From Streptomyces tirandamycinicus (GTDB taxonomy: Bacteria; Actinomycetota; Actinomycetes; Streptomycetales; Streptomycetaceae), in NCBI RefSeq assembly GCF_003097515.1, contig NZ_CP029188.1, positions 5,466,531-5,530,530 on the forward strand: a DNA stretch of 64,000 nucleotides, written 5' to 3'. Shown here one piece after another: positions 43,711-52,481 of this stretch. The notes beneath the pieces are model-generated. The model was given only the letters and a program-made list of their open reading frames with translations, ran no database searches and was not told the origin of the DNA. Position 1 is the first letter of the stretch, and each line of letters starts with the position of its first letter. Made by a program: the position numbers and the translations under genes.

Positions 43711-43759
43711 GGGGGAGCGGCATCCGGGCCGGGGGAGCGGCATCCGGGCCGGGGGAGCG
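43711..43759. repeat. 20-bp tandem repeat (GGGGGAGCGGCATCCGGGCC), 2.4 copies
   Basis: Two perfect copies and a partial third directly after the dehydrogenase stop codon. They lie in a 270-bp gap with no gene; a CAGGAG ribosome-binding site for the next gene sits at its end. Confidence 0.9.
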
Positions 43760-43978
43760 CGGGACGCGTCCCCTCGCGCCGGGCCGTTGGCGCGAGAACG
43801 GGCCGCCCGTGCACGGGGCTGGGGCCGGTTGCCGACGGATCATCAGCAGCCGCCGTCCCCGCCATTGTTCCTGCCACTGTCCTCGCCCCCGTGCCGTTCG
43901 CCCCTTGCCTGCGCCGCGCGCCCTGTGCCCGCCGGCACGGCGATCAGCAAGTCGTCCTATCTCACACCAGGAGTCGCC

Positions 43979-44881
43979 ATGGCATCCGCACCTCGCACAC
44001 GTCCCTGGCACGGCGTCATGGTCGCCACCGCCCTGCCCCTGAGCGACGACCTCCGTGTCGACTACGACGCCTATGCCGCCCAGGTCGCCCGGCTGATCGA
44101 CAACGGCTGCGACGGCGTCGTCCCCAACGGCTCACTTGGCGAGTACCAGACACTCACCGACGACGAACGCGCCCGCGTCGTCCGCACCGCCGTCGAGGCG
44201 GCGGGCGACGGGCAGCGCGTGATGCCCGGCGTCTCGGCCTACGGCAGCGCCGAAGCCCGCCGCTGGGCCGACCAGGCCGCCGAGGCCGGCGCCGGTTCCG
44301 TCCTCCTCCTGCCCCCCAACGCCTACCGTGCCGACCCGGACGCCGTCGCCGCCCACTACGCCGAGGTCGCCCGGTCCGGACTCCCCGTCGTCGCCTACAA
44401 CAACCCGCACGACACCCGCATCGACCTCACACCCGAGCTGCTCGCGCGACTGCACGGCGAGCAGAACATCGTCGCCGTCAAGGAGTTCAGCGGCGATGTC
44501 CGCCGCGCCTACGAGATCGCGGAACTCGCTCCGGGTCTCGATCTGCTGATCGGGGCCGACGACGTGCTGCTCGAACTCGCCCTGGCCGGCGCCGTCGGCT
44601 GGATCGCCGGATACCCCAACGCCTTCCCCGCAGCGTGCACCAGGCTCTACCGGGCCGCCCGCACCGGCGACCTCGACACCGCGCTGCCGCTCTACAAGTC
44701 CCTGCACCCGCTGCTGCGCTGGGACTCCCGGACCGAGTTCGTCCAGGCCGTCAAGCTCTCCATGGACCTCGCCGGACGGCACGGCGGCCCCTCCCGCCCG
44801 CCCCGCTCGCCCCTCACCGGCGAACCGGAGGCCGCCGTCCGCACAGCGACCGAGAAGGCCCTCGCGGAAGGCCACCGCTAG
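43979..44881 (+). CDS. dihydrodipicolinate synthase-family enzyme, likely pyrroline-4-hydroxy-2-carboxylate deaminase
   Basis: A 300-residue class I aldolase-fold protein. GCDGVVPNGSLGEYQTLTDDER (about 42-63), LLLPPNAYRADPDAVAAHYAEVA, VVAYNNPHDT with the conserved Tyr (about 139) and IVAVKEFSGD with the Schiff-base Lys (about 163) are present. In hydroxyproline catabolism a DapA-family deaminase converts 1-pyrroline-4-hydroxy-2-carboxylate to alpha-ketoglutarate semialdehyde. That role is inferred from the flanking epimerase and dehydrogenase. ATG 43979 has AGGAG 7 nt upstream. Confidence 0.85.
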   Translation: MASAPRTRPWHGVMVATALPLSDDLRVDYDAYAAQVARLIDNGCDGVVPNGSLGEYQTLTDDERARVVRTAVEAAGDGQRVMPGVSAYGSAEARRWADQAAEAGAGSVLLLPPNAYRADPDAVAAHYAEVARSGLPVVAYNNPHDTRIDLTPELLARLHGEQNIVAVKEFSGDVRRAYEIAELAPGLDLLIGADDVLLELALAGAVGWIAGYPNAFPAACTRLYRAARTGDLDTALPLYKSLHPLLRWDSRTEFVQAVKLSMDLAGRHGGPSRPPRSPLTGEPEAAVRTATEKALAEGHR

Positions 44882-44935
44882 GGCGCGTTGCGGCACCAGC
44901 CGGCATCGGCCGGGCAGCACGAGAAGGGGACACCC

Positions 44936-45937
44936 ATGCGCACCCGCCACGTCTACCACGCCGTCGACTCCCACACCGAGGGGATGCCGACCCGTGTCAT
45001 CACCGGAGGGGTCGGTGTCGTGCCCGGCGCCACCATGGCCGAGCGCCGACTGCACTTCGCCGAGCACCTCGACCACGTCCGGACCCTGCTGATGTACGAG
45101 CCGCGCGGCCACCGCGCCATGAGCGGCGCCGTGCTGCAACCGCCCACCCGGCCCGACGCCCAGTACGGCGTGCTGTTCATCGAGGTGTCCGGACTGCTGC
45201 CGATGTGCGGCCACGGCACCATCGGCGTGGCCACCGTCCTGGTCGAGACCGGCATGGTGACCGTCGTCGAACCGGTCACCACCGTCCGCCTCGACACCCC
45301 CGCCGGCCTCGTCTGCGCCGACGTCCACGTCGAGGACGGCGCAGCGCGCTCCGTCACGCTCACCAACGTGCCGTCGTTCTGCCTCGGACTCGGTCTCACG
45401 GCGGACGTCCCCGGGTACGGCACCGTCACCTACGACATGGCGTACGGCGGCAACTTCTACGCCTTCGTCTCCCTGGACGACCTCGGCCTCCCCTTCGACC
45501 GCGACCGCAAGGACGACCTGCTCGCCGCCGGCCTCGCCGTCATGGACGCCGTCAACACCACCGACCGCCCCGTGCACCCCGAGACCCCCGGCATCGCGGG
45601 CGTCAAGCACGTCTACCTCACCGCCCCGGGCTCGGACGCCGCACGGTCCCGGCACGCCATGGCCATCCATCCCGGCTGGTTCGACCGCTCCCCCTGCGGC
45701 ACCGGCACCAGCGCCCGGATGGCACAGCTCCACGCGCGGGGTGAGCTCCCCCTCAACCGGGACTTCGTCAACGAGTCGTTCATCGGCACCGAGTTCACCG
45801 GGCGCCTGGTCGCGGAGACCGCCGTCGGGGGACTGCCCGCCGTGGTCCCCACCGTCACGGGCCGCGCCTGGATCACCGGCACCGCCCAGTACTTCCTCGA
45901 TCCGTCCGACCCGTTCCCCGGAGGCTTCCTTCTGTGA
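44936..45937 (+). CDS. 4-hydroxyproline 2-epimerase (proline racemase family)
   Basis: A 333-residue proline racemase-fold enzyme. Both acid/base Cys residues are present: LPMCGHGTIG (Cys about 90) and SPCGTGTSARMAQLHARGEL (Cys about 253). Cys at both sites indicates a true epimerase/racemase rather than the Thr/Cys-type 3-hydroxyproline dehydratase. VDSHTEGMPTRVITGG at the start and a FIGTEFTGRL segment are typical. It converts trans-4-hydroxy-L-proline to cis-4-hydroxy-D-proline, the substrate of the upstream dehydrogenase. GAAGGGG precedes the ATG. Confidence 0.92.
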   Translation: MRTRHVYHAVDSHTEGMPTRVITGGVGVVPGATMAERRLHFAEHLDHVRTLLMYEPRGHRAMSGAVLQPPTRPDAQYGVLFIEVSGLLPMCGHGTIGVATVLVETGMVTVVEPVTTVRLDTPAGLVCADVHVEDGAARSVTLTNVPSFCLGLGLTADVPGYGTVTYDMAYGGNFYAFVSLDDLGLPFDRDRKDDLLAAGLAVMDAVNTTDRPVHPETPGIAGVKHVYLTAPGSDAARSRHAMAIHPGWFDRSPCGTGTSARMAQLHARGELPLNRDFVNESFIGTEFTGRLVAETAVGGLPAVVPTVTGRAWITGTAQYFLDPSDPFPGGFLL

Positions 45938-46081
45938 TCGCGCCGAACCCGCCGAACCCGCCGAACGCTCCGGCCACCCCGGCGCACCAACGGGACCCAC
46001 TCCACCTCGGCGCCGCCGACATGATCTTGCCGTGGCCGCTGCCGTCCATCACGCGGCCAGGACCGGACAGGGCAGCGAAAC

Positions 46082-46096
46082 GTGACATTGTACGCT
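46082..46096. promoter_or_regulatory. gntR promoter with operator motif GTGACATTGT
   Basis: GTGACATTGT (46082-46091; reverse ACAATGTCAC) overlaps TACGCT (46091-46096), a plausible -10 box 31 bp before the gntR ATG. The reverse motif matches ACAATGTGAC at 40643 in nine of ten bases, suggesting autoregulation and control of the operon by the same protein. Confidence 0.5.
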
Positions 46097-46126
46097 GGCC
46101 CTCCGCTGGATTCTCGGAGGAGCGCC

Positions 46127-46843
46127 ATGGGGGACCTGAAGCAAATCGGCCTGATCACCGCTCAGACGCGGTTGCGCGATCAGGTCGCCCACGCCCTGCG
46201 GGCCGCGCTGGTCGCCGGCGAACTCCGCCCCGGTCATGTGTACTCCGCGCCGGGACTCGCCGCGGACTTCGGAATCTCCGCCACACCGGTCCGCGAGGCC
46301 ATGCTGGACCTCGCCCGCGAGGGCCTGGTCGAACCCGTCCGCAACAAGGGCTTCCGGGTCACCGAGGTCAGCGAGCACGACCTCGACCAGTACACCGAAC
46401 TGCGCGCCCTGATCGAGGTGCCGACCGTCGGCCGGGTCACGCAGATCGCCACCGGGGCCCAACTGGAGGCGCTGCGCCCGGTGGCCGAGGAGATCGTGGA
46501 GCACGCCGGCAACCACGATCTGATCGGCTATCTGGACGCCGATCGACGCTTCCATCTCGGCCTGCTCGCCCTGGCCGGCAACGACCGCCTCGTCGAGACC
46601 GTGGGCGACCTGCGCAAGCGCTCCAGGCTCTACGGACTGACCCGGCTCGACGAACTCGGTCTGCTGGTTGCCTCCGCCGAGGAGCACCACGAACTGCTCG
46701 ACCTGATGGCCGCGGGGGATGGACTCGCCGCCGAGGAGTGCATGGCCCGCCATCTCGGCCATGTCCGCTCCCTGTGGGCGCGGCCCGCGGACGAAGCGGT
46801 GGAGCCGGAACCGCGCGGCAAACGGACGCTCGGCGCCCGCTGA
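46127..46843 (+). CDS. GntR-family regulator (FCD domain)
   Basis: A 238-residue regulator. The winged helix (about 15-80) reads RLRDQVAHALRAALVAGELRPGHVYSAPGLAADFGISATPVREAMLDLAREGLVEPVRNKGFRV; the FCD ligand domain (about 88-215) has the metal-coordinating pattern DADRRFHLGLL and HHELLDLMAAGD plus CMARHLGHV. CGGAGGA precedes ATG 46127. Its position at the end of the hydroxyproline genes and the shared motif make it the likely controller of that pathway. Confidence 0.9.
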   Translation: MGDLKQIGLITAQTRLRDQVAHALRAALVAGELRPGHVYSAPGLAADFGISATPVREAMLDLAREGLVEPVRNKGFRVTEVSEHDLDQYTELRALIEVPTVGRVTQIATGAQLEALRPVAEEIVEHAGNHDLIGYLDADRRFHLGLLALAGNDRLVETVGDLRKRSRLYGLTRLDELGLLVASAEEHHELLDLMAAGDGLAAEECMARHLGHVRSLWARPADEAVEPEPRGKRTLGAR

Positions 46844-47069
46844 CCGTCCGGCCGCCGGCACCCCCGCCGTCCGTGACCTGCCCGCCGTCCGCGATCCTGC
46901 CCTGGGTGGCGTCCGGCCACCGTTCGCCGCCCGTCACCGTTCGTCGCCCGTCACCGTTCGTGACCGTCCGCGTTCCACCGGCAGCCCCATGCCGTCCACC
47001 GACCCGCACACGGGCCGGACGCGAACAGACCACGCCGGTCGACCACGCCCGACGAGGCCGACCGCTTCT

Positions 47070-47085
47070 CTGATCAACTGGTCAG
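47070..47085. promoter_or_regulatory. imperfect 16-bp palindrome upstream of the exporter gene
   Basis: CTGATCAACTGGTCAG has 12 of 16 symmetric positions and lies 32 bp before the MFS start. It resembles the operators of TetR-type regulators that control exporters. No TetR gene is adjacent. Confidence 0.4.
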
Positions 47086-47117
47086 CCCTCCCGTCCGGGC
47101 TTACGGTCGAAGGGCGG

Positions 47118-48776
47118 ATGCCCGACATCCGACCAGGCAGCCACGCCATGACCACGCCCCGGCCCACCCCCGCACCGAGCGCCGCCGTCCCCTCCCGAGG
47201 GGACGGAAACGTCACGGCCCTGCTGCTCATCGCCTCCTGCCAGTTGATGGTCGTCCTCGACGCCACCATCGTGAACATCGCCCTGCCGCACATCCAGAGG
47301 TCGCTGCAGTTCTCCACGACCGGTCTGGCCTGGGTGGTCAGCGCCTACACGCTCACCTTCGGCGGACTGCTGCTCCTCGGCGGCCGGATGGGCGACATCC
47401 TCGGGCGGCGGCGGGTGTTCATCACCGGCGTGCTGGTCTTCGTCCTCGCGTCACTGCTCGGCGGGCTGGCCCAGAACGCGCCCCAACTCCTCGCCGCCCG
47501 CGCCCTGCAGGGCGCCGGCGGGGCGGTCGCGTCCCCCACCGCGCTCGCCCTCATCAGCACCACGTTCCGGGAGGGCCCCGAACGCAACCGCGCCTTCGGC
47601 GTCTTCGCCGCCGTCTCCGCGGCGGGAGGCGCCCTGGGGCTCCTCGCGGGCGGTGTCATCGTCGAATGGCTCGACTGGCGCTGGGTGTTCTTCGTCAACG
47701 TCCCCATCGGCCTGCTCATCGTCCTCGCCACCCCGCGCCGCGTCCGCGAGTCGGCGCGCCACCCCGGGCGCTTCGACATCGCGGGTGCCCTGACGTCCAC
47801 CCTCGGCATGGTGATGCTCGTCTACGGCTTCATCCGCGCCGCGCAGCACGGCTGGCGGGACGCGCTCACGCTGGCGTCGTTCGCCACCGCGGCCGTGGTG
47901 CTCGCGGCGTTCATCCTGGTGGAGACCCGTTCCCGGCAGCCGATCACCCCGCTGCACATGTTCGCCGACCGCAATCGTGCGGGCACGTACGGGATGATGC
48001 TCAGCCTCGCCGCGGCCATGTTCGGGATGTTCTTCTTCCTGACGCTCTTCGTGCAGAACGTCCTCGGCTTCTCCCCGCTGAGGGCAGGGCTGTCCTTCCT
48101 CCCCGTCAGCGCGGTGATCGCCACCGGCGCGTGGCTGGCGTCGCGCCTGCTGCCCCGGTTCGGGCCCAAGCCCTTCCTGGTGACCGGGTCGTTGCTCGCC
48201 ACGGCCGGTCTGGCCTGGCTGACCGGTGTCGGCGTCGACGCCACGTACGCGGGAGACGTCCTCGGACCCATGATCGTCTTCGGCTCCGGCATGGGGCTGC
48301 AGTTCGTCTCCCTCACCCTCATGGCGCTCTCCCACGTCCCGCCGCACGAGTCGGGCGCGGCCTCGGGACTGCTCAACACCAGCCAGCAGATCGGCGGGTC
48401 GCTCGGCCTGTCCGTCCTGGTCACGGTGTTCGGGGCGGCGGCCGCCCATGAGGCGGCCCGCCAGGCGCCGGACTTCCTCGCCCGGGCCACCCCGGCGCAA
48501 CGGCTGCTCCACGAACGCACCGGACAGCTGCCGCCGCCCTGGGGCGAGCAGGTCCTCGCCGCCGGAACCAGCGCCGCGTTCGTGCTCGCCGCCGTCTTCA
48601 CCGGTGTCGCCGCGCTGATCGCGCTTCTCGTCATCCAGGTGCGCCCCTCGGACATCGAGCGGCTGAAGGGCAGGGCGGGATCGGGCGCCACGGGGCCGAA
48701 GGGCCCCACGGGACCGACGGGACCGGGCGCCACCGGGCCGGGCCCCACGGGACCGGCGCAACCGGGCAGGCACTGA
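47118..48776 (+). CDS. EmrB/QacA-type MFS multidrug exporter
   Basis: A 552-residue, 14-helix DHA2 transporter. Helix 1 has LMVVLDATIVNIALPHIQRSL (motif D1). GGRMGDILGRRRVF is motif A, RALQGAGGAVASPTALALI precedes helix 5 and the C-terminal half has HESGAASGLLNTSQQIGGSLGLSV. Proton-driven export of drugs or secondary metabolites is expected. The last 28 residues form a collagen-like Gly-Pro-rich tail (GATGPKGPTGPTGPG) that is not part of the fold. AAGGG before ATG 47118 supports this start over ATG 47148. Confidence 0.9.
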   Translation: MPDIRPGSHAMTTPRPTPAPSAAVPSRGDGNVTALLLIASCQLMVVLDATIVNIALPHIQRSLQFSTTGLAWVVSAYTLTFGGLLLLGGRMGDILGRRRVFITGVLVFVLASLLGGLAQNAPQLLAARALQGAGGAVASPTALALISTTFREGPERNRAFGVFAAVSAAGGALGLLAGGVIVEWLDWRWVFFVNVPIGLLIVLATPRRVRESARHPGRFDIAGALTSTLGMVMLVYGFIRAAQHGWRDALTLASFATAAVVLAAFILVETRSRQPITPLHMFADRNRAGTYGMMLSLAAAMFGMFFFLTLFVQNVLGFSPLRAGLSFLPVSAVIATGAWLASRLLPRFGPKPFLVTGSLLATAGLAWLTGVGVDATYAGDVLGPMIVFGSGMGLQFVSLTLMALSHVPPHESGAASGLLNTSQQIGGSLGLSVLVTVFGAAAAHEAARQAPDFLARATPAQRLLHERTGQLPPPWGEQVLAAGTSAAFVLAAVFTGVAALIALLVIQVRPSDIERLKGRAGSGATGPKGPTGPTGPGATGPGPTGPAQPGRH

Positions 48777-49001
48777 GTCACACGGCACCGCGTGCGTCCC
48801 GTGCGTCCCGTACGGCCCGTCCCGACTCGCCGCGTCCCCGGTACCCGCATCGTGGCCCTACGCGCCGGGGCCGTCACAGCGGGCCACCCGCCGGCGCCCC
48901 CTGCGGACCCCGGCCCAGGACGGCGGCGCCGCGCGGTTGCCCGCCACCTCCGGTGATGGGACGGTTGTCGGACTCACTCCGTCACGACGGAAGGAGAGGG
49001 C

Positions 49002-49982
49002 ATGACGGGGGAATCCTCGGCCGGCGCGCCGAGCGCCTGGCCCGCGCTGCGTGTGGACGACTGGACCGCCACACGGGACACGCTGCACATGTGGATGCAG
49101 ATCGTGGGCAAGGTCAGGCTGGCGCACGCGCCGCTGGTCAACCACTGGTGGCAGGTCACGTCGTATGTCAGCCCCCGCGGGCTCACCACGTCCGCGATCC
49201 CGTACCGTTCGGGCGTCTTCGACGTCGAGTTCGACTTCGTCGACCACCGGCTGGTCGTCCGTACCAGCGACGGCGGCGTCCGTACCGTCGCGCTGGAACC
49301 CAAGCCGGTGGCGGACTTCTACCGCGAGACGATGCAGGCCCTCCGGGAACTCGGGATCCAGACGAGGATCCAGGCGTCGCCGAACGAGGTCGAGGAGGCC
49401 GTTCCCTTCGCCGAGGACGACCGGCACGACACCTACGACCCCGCTGCCGCTCGCCTGTTCTGGCGGCAGTTGCTGCAGGCGGACCGGGGCATCGGCGAGT
49501 TCCGCTCGTACTTCGTCGGCAAGGTCAGCCCGGTGCACTTCTTCTGGGGCGCGATGGACCTCGCCTGCACCCGCTTCTCCGGCAGGCCTGCACCGCCCCA
49601 CCCGGGCGGCGCGCCGAACTGCGGCGACTGGGTGATGGAGGAGGGCTACTCCCGCGAGCTGAGCAGCTGCGGCTTCTGGCCCGGCGGCGGCGAGGAGGGG
49701 GCCTTCTACTCCTACGCCTACCCCGAACCCGAGGGCTTCGCAGGGCACGCGGTCGCACCGGACGAGGCGTTCTACAGCAAGGACCACGGCCAGTTCCTCC
49801 TGCCCTACGAGGCGGTCCGCACCGCGGACGACCCCGATCGGGCCCTCGCGTCCTTCCTGCACACGACCTACGAGGCGGCAGCCGTGCACGGGGGGTGGGA
49901 CCGGGCGGCACTCGAGGACGACCCGGACCGGTGGGCCCACCGGCGGCCGCGCCACCCCCGACGGCAGCGCCAAGGGAGCTGA
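49002..49982 (+). CDS. DUF5996 family protein
   Basis: A 326-residue soluble protein. Conserved-looking stretches are WPALRVDDWTATRDTLHMWMQIVGKVRLAHAPLVNHWWQVTSYVSPRGLTTSAIPY near the N-terminus and FRSYFVGKVSPVHFFWGAMDLACTRFSGRPAPPHPGGAPNCGDWVMEEGYSRE in the middle, rich in His and Trp. I recognise the family (DUF5996) but no activity is known to me. It is followed two bases later by a VOC protein, so the two are probably co-expressed. Confidence 0.8.
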   Translation: MTGESSAGAPSAWPALRVDDWTATRDTLHMWMQIVGKVRLAHAPLVNHWWQVTSYVSPRGLTTSAIPYRSGVFDVEFDFVDHRLVVRTSDGGVRTVALEPKPVADFYRETMQALRELGIQTRIQASPNEVEEAVPFAEDDRHDTYDPAAARLFWRQLLQADRGIGEFRSYFVGKVSPVHFFWGAMDLACTRFSGRPAPPHPGGAPNCGDWVMEEGYSRELSSCGFWPGGGEEGAFYSYAYPEPEGFAGHAVAPDEAFYSKDHGQFLLPYEAVRTADDPDRALASFLHTTYEAAAVHGGWDRAALEDDPDRWAHRRPRHPRRQRQGS

Positions 49983-49983
49983 C

Positions 49984-50463
49984 ATGCCCGACCGGCCCCA
50001 GACGCCCGACCTGCCCGCTCTCCCGGCGCCCGAGACGGGGCTGCTGCTGACGCACTTCCTGACCGTGCGCGACGTGGCCCGTTCGCGGGACTTCTACGCC
50101 GACGTCCTCGGCGGCGAGGTGGTGCTGGAGGAGAACCCGGCCATCGTGAAGGCCGCGAACAGCTGGATCATCATGAACCCCGGCGGCGGCCCCACCCCGG
50201 ACAAGCCCGGCATCACCCTCACCGCGCCCGAACCGGGGGACCCCGTATCGGCGTTCATGAACATCCGCGTCGCGGACATCGAGGACTTCTGCGCCCGCGC
50301 CAAGGAGAAGGGCGCCCGGTTCCTGACCGAGCCCATCGACCGCAAGGCCGAACTGCGCTGCTACATGCGGGATCCCGACGGCCGCCTCATCGAGGTCGGC
50401 CAGGCGACCGGCATACTGCGGGGCGTCTACGCCGACCCACCGGCGGGCTCCGGCACCGGCTGA
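49984..50463 (+). CDS. VOC (glyoxalase/dioxygenase) superfamily protein
   Basis: A 159-residue protein with one VOC unit: LLLTHFLTVRDVARSRDFYADVLGGEVVLEE, SAFMNIRVADIEDFCARAKEKGARFLTEPIDRKAELRCYMRDPDGRLIEVGQAT. The ligands at the ends of the betaalphabeta units (His in THFLTV and Glu in LIEVGQ) are in the usual places. It could be a metal-dependent isomerase or hydrolase, or a resistance protein. Start is 1 bp after the stop of the DUF5996 gene. Confidence 0.88.
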   Translation: MPDRPQTPDLPALPAPETGLLLTHFLTVRDVARSRDFYADVLGGEVVLEENPAIVKAANSWIIMNPGGGPTPDKPGITLTAPEPGDPVSAFMNIRVADIEDFCARAKEKGARFLTEPIDRKAELRCYMRDPDGRLIEVGQATGILRGVYADPPAGSGTG

Positions 50464-50775
50464 GCACCCTCGCAGGTCCGCCCGCGGGCGGCCGGTCGCC
50501 CGGCGGCACACTCTGCGCCGGCTGGTCGCCCAGAGCTGTCTCCCACTTCCGCGGAGTGGAATCCATGAGAGGGCCGCAGGCAGGTGTCGCTCCGGCCGGC
50601 GGTCCAGGTCGATCAGGCTCGATGTCCCGGACGCCGGAACACTGATCGAATCAAAGAGCCCCGCCGTCCTCCATCGGGCGGCAGGGCTCACGCCTGACGT
50701 ACGGCCGTCAGGCCTCTTTGACGAACTCCGCCCACGCCATACGGGACACAACGTATGACGGGCGGCATCGCCGTA
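50464..50775. other. 312-bp convergent gap with a terminator
   Basis: No gene is recognisable between the VOC gene and the end of the HTH-MurA gene. A hairpin at 50657-50688 is the only structured element seen. Confidence 0.55.
50657..50688 (-). terminator. hairpin terminator after the HTH-MurA gene
   Basis: AGCCCCGCCG pairs with CGGCAGGGCT with one mismatch around a 12-nt loop. On the minus strand the stem is followed by CTTTGATT, a short T-rich tail. It lies about 90 bp downstream of the minus-strand MurA-like gene. Confidence 0.6.
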
Positions 50776-52305
50776 TCAGATGTCGCGGAAGATCTCGATC
50801 TGGGCGCCGACCGAGTTGAGGCGCTCGGCCAGGTCCTCGTACCCGCGGTTGATGACATAGACGTTGCGCAGCACCGAGGTTCCCTCGGCCGCCATCATCG
50901 CGAGCAGGACGACCACGGCCGGGCGCAGTGCCGGCGGGCACATCATCTCGGCGGCCCGCCAGCGGGTCGGGCCCTCGACCAGGACGCGGTGCGGGTCGAG
51001 GAGCTGGAGCCGGCCGCCGAGGCGGTTGAGGTCGGTGAGGTAGATGGCGCGGTTGTCGTATACCCAGTCGTGGATGAGGGTCTGGCCCTGGGCGACGGCC
51101 GCGATCGCCGCGAAGAACGGCACGTTGTCGATGTTGAGGCCCGGGAACGGCATCGGGTGGATCTTGTCGATCGGCGCCTCCAGCTTGGAGGGGCGCACGG
51201 TCAGGTCCACCAGCCGGGTCCGTCCGTTGTCCGCCGTGTACTCGGGCGTGCGGTCGTGGTCGAGGCCCATCTCCTCCAGCACGGCGAGTTCGATCTCCAG
51301 GAACTCGATCGGCACCCGGCGGATCGTCAGCTGCGACTCGGTGACGACGGCGGCCGCGATCAGGCTCATCGCCTCGACCGGGTCCTCCGAGGGGGAGTAG
51401 TCGACGTCCACGTCGATCTCGGGCACGCCGTGGACGGTCAGCGTGGTCGTGCCGATGCCGTCGACGCGTACTCCCAGGGCCTCCAGGAAGAAGCACAGGT
51501 CCTGGACCATGTAGTTGGAGGAGGCGTTGCGGATCACCGTGACCCCGTCGTGGCGGGCGGCCGCCAGCAGTGCGTTCTCGGTCACCGTGTCGCCGCGCTC
51601 GGTCAGCACGATCGGGCGGTCCGGTGCGACCGAACCCTCCACGGCCGCGTGGTACTGGCCCTCGGTCGCGGTGATGTCCAGGCCGAAGCGGCGCAGCGCG
51701 ATCATGTGCGGCTCGATGGTACGGGTGCCGAGGTCGCAGCCGCCGGCGTACGGCAGGCGGAAGCGGTCCATACGGTGCAGCAGCGGACCGAGGAACATGA
51801 TGATCGACCGGGTCCGGCGCGCGGCCTCCGCGTCGATGGCGTCCATGTCGAGCCGGGCCGGGGGGATGATCTCGAGGTCGGTGCCGTCGTTGATCCAGCG
51901 GGTGCGCACGCCGATGGAGTGCAACACCTCCAGCAGCCGGTAGACCTCCTCGATGCGCGCGACCCGGCGCAGGACGGTCCGTCCCTGGTTGAGCAGCGAT
52001 CCGCAGAGCAGTGCGACACAGGCGTTCTTGCTCGTCTTGACGTCGATGGCGCCGGAGAGGCGGCGCCGGCCGACGACCCGCAGATGCATGGGACCGGCGT
52101 AGCCCAGTGACACGATCTCGCTGTCGAGCGCCTCGCCGATCCGGGCGATCATCTCAAGGCTGATGTTCTGATTGCCGCGCTCGATGCGGTTGACGGCGCT
52201 CTGGCTGGTGCCGAGTGCGTCGGCGAGCTGCGACTGTGTCCAGCCCCGATGCTGACGGGCGTCACGGATGAGCTTGCCGATGCGTACGAGGTAGTCGTCT
52301 GCCAT
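50776..52305 (-). CDS. HTH (XRE)-UDP-N-acetylglucosamine 1-carboxyvinyltransferase fusion
   Basis: A 509-residue fusion. Residues about 5-65 are an XRE helix-turn-helix (IGKLIRDARQHRGWTQSQLADALGTSQSAVNRIERGNQNISLEMIARIGEALDSEI). Residues about 72-505 are MurA-like, an EPSP synthase-fold enzyme that adds enolpyruvate to UDP-GlcNAc. TSKNACVALLCGSLL keeps the Lys-Asn of the active site, and the Cys of the PGGC motif is present in YAGGCDLGTRT (about residue 190). It may be enzymatically active, a sensor of cell-wall precursors, or both. It diverges from aconitase. A palindrome 11 bp upstream of ATG 52305 matches one before aconitase. Confidence 0.9.
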   Translation of the reverse strand: MADDYLVRIGKLIRDARQHRGWTQSQLADALGTSQSAVNRIERGNQNISLEMIARIGEALDSEIVSLGYAGPMHLRVVGRRRLSGAIDVKTSKNACVALLCGSLLNQGRTVLRRVARIEEVYRLLEVLHSIGVRTRWINDGTDLEIIPPARLDMDAIDAEAARRTRSIIMFLGPLLHRMDRFRLPYAGGCDLGTRTIEPHMIALRRFGLDITATEGQYHAAVEGSVAPDRPIVLTERGDTVTENALLAAARHDGVTVIRNASSNYMVQDLCFFLEALGVRVDGIGTTTLTVHGVPEIDVDVDYSPSEDPVEAMSLIAAAVVTESQLTIRRVPIEFLEIELAVLEEMGLDHDRTPEYTADNGRTRLVDLTVRPSKLEAPIDKIHPMPFPGLNIDNVPFFAAIAAVAQGQTLIHDWVYDNRAIYLTDLNRLGGRLQLLDPHRVLVEGPTRWRAAEMMCPPALRPAVVVLLAMMAAEGTSVLRNVYVINRGYEDLAERLNSVGAQIEIFRDI

Positions 52306-52316
52306 AGGGGCAGGCT

Positions 52317-52332
52317 ATCTCAGATATGAGAT
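52317..52332. promoter_or_regulatory. operator candidate ATCTC-N6-GAGAT before HTH-murA
   Basis: ATCTCAGATATGAGAT has 14 of 16 symmetric positions and ends 11 bp before the HTH-murA ATG (minus strand), where it would overlap a promoter with little or no leader. The same half-sites and spacing occur at 52833-52848. Confidence 0.55.
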
Positions 52333-52425
52333 GAGGAGTCCACTGGGGTGGGCCATGCGGGTGATGCCTGGGTTTTGATGGTCTATCACCCGCCCAACCG
52401 GGACAAAGTGGGTTAGCCCGTTCGG

Positions 52426-52481
52426 GTGCCGAGTGCCGAGTGCCGAGTGTCGAGTGCCGGGTGCCGGGTGCCGGGTGCCCG
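52426..52481. repeat. 7-bp tandem repeat (GTGCCGA/GTGCCGG), 8 units
   Basis: Three GTGCCGA, one GTGTCGA, three GTGCCGG and a final GTGCCCG follow one another between the two operators of the HTH-murA/aconitase intergenic region. It appears to be a simple repeat expansion and creates false open frames. Confidence 0.9.
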
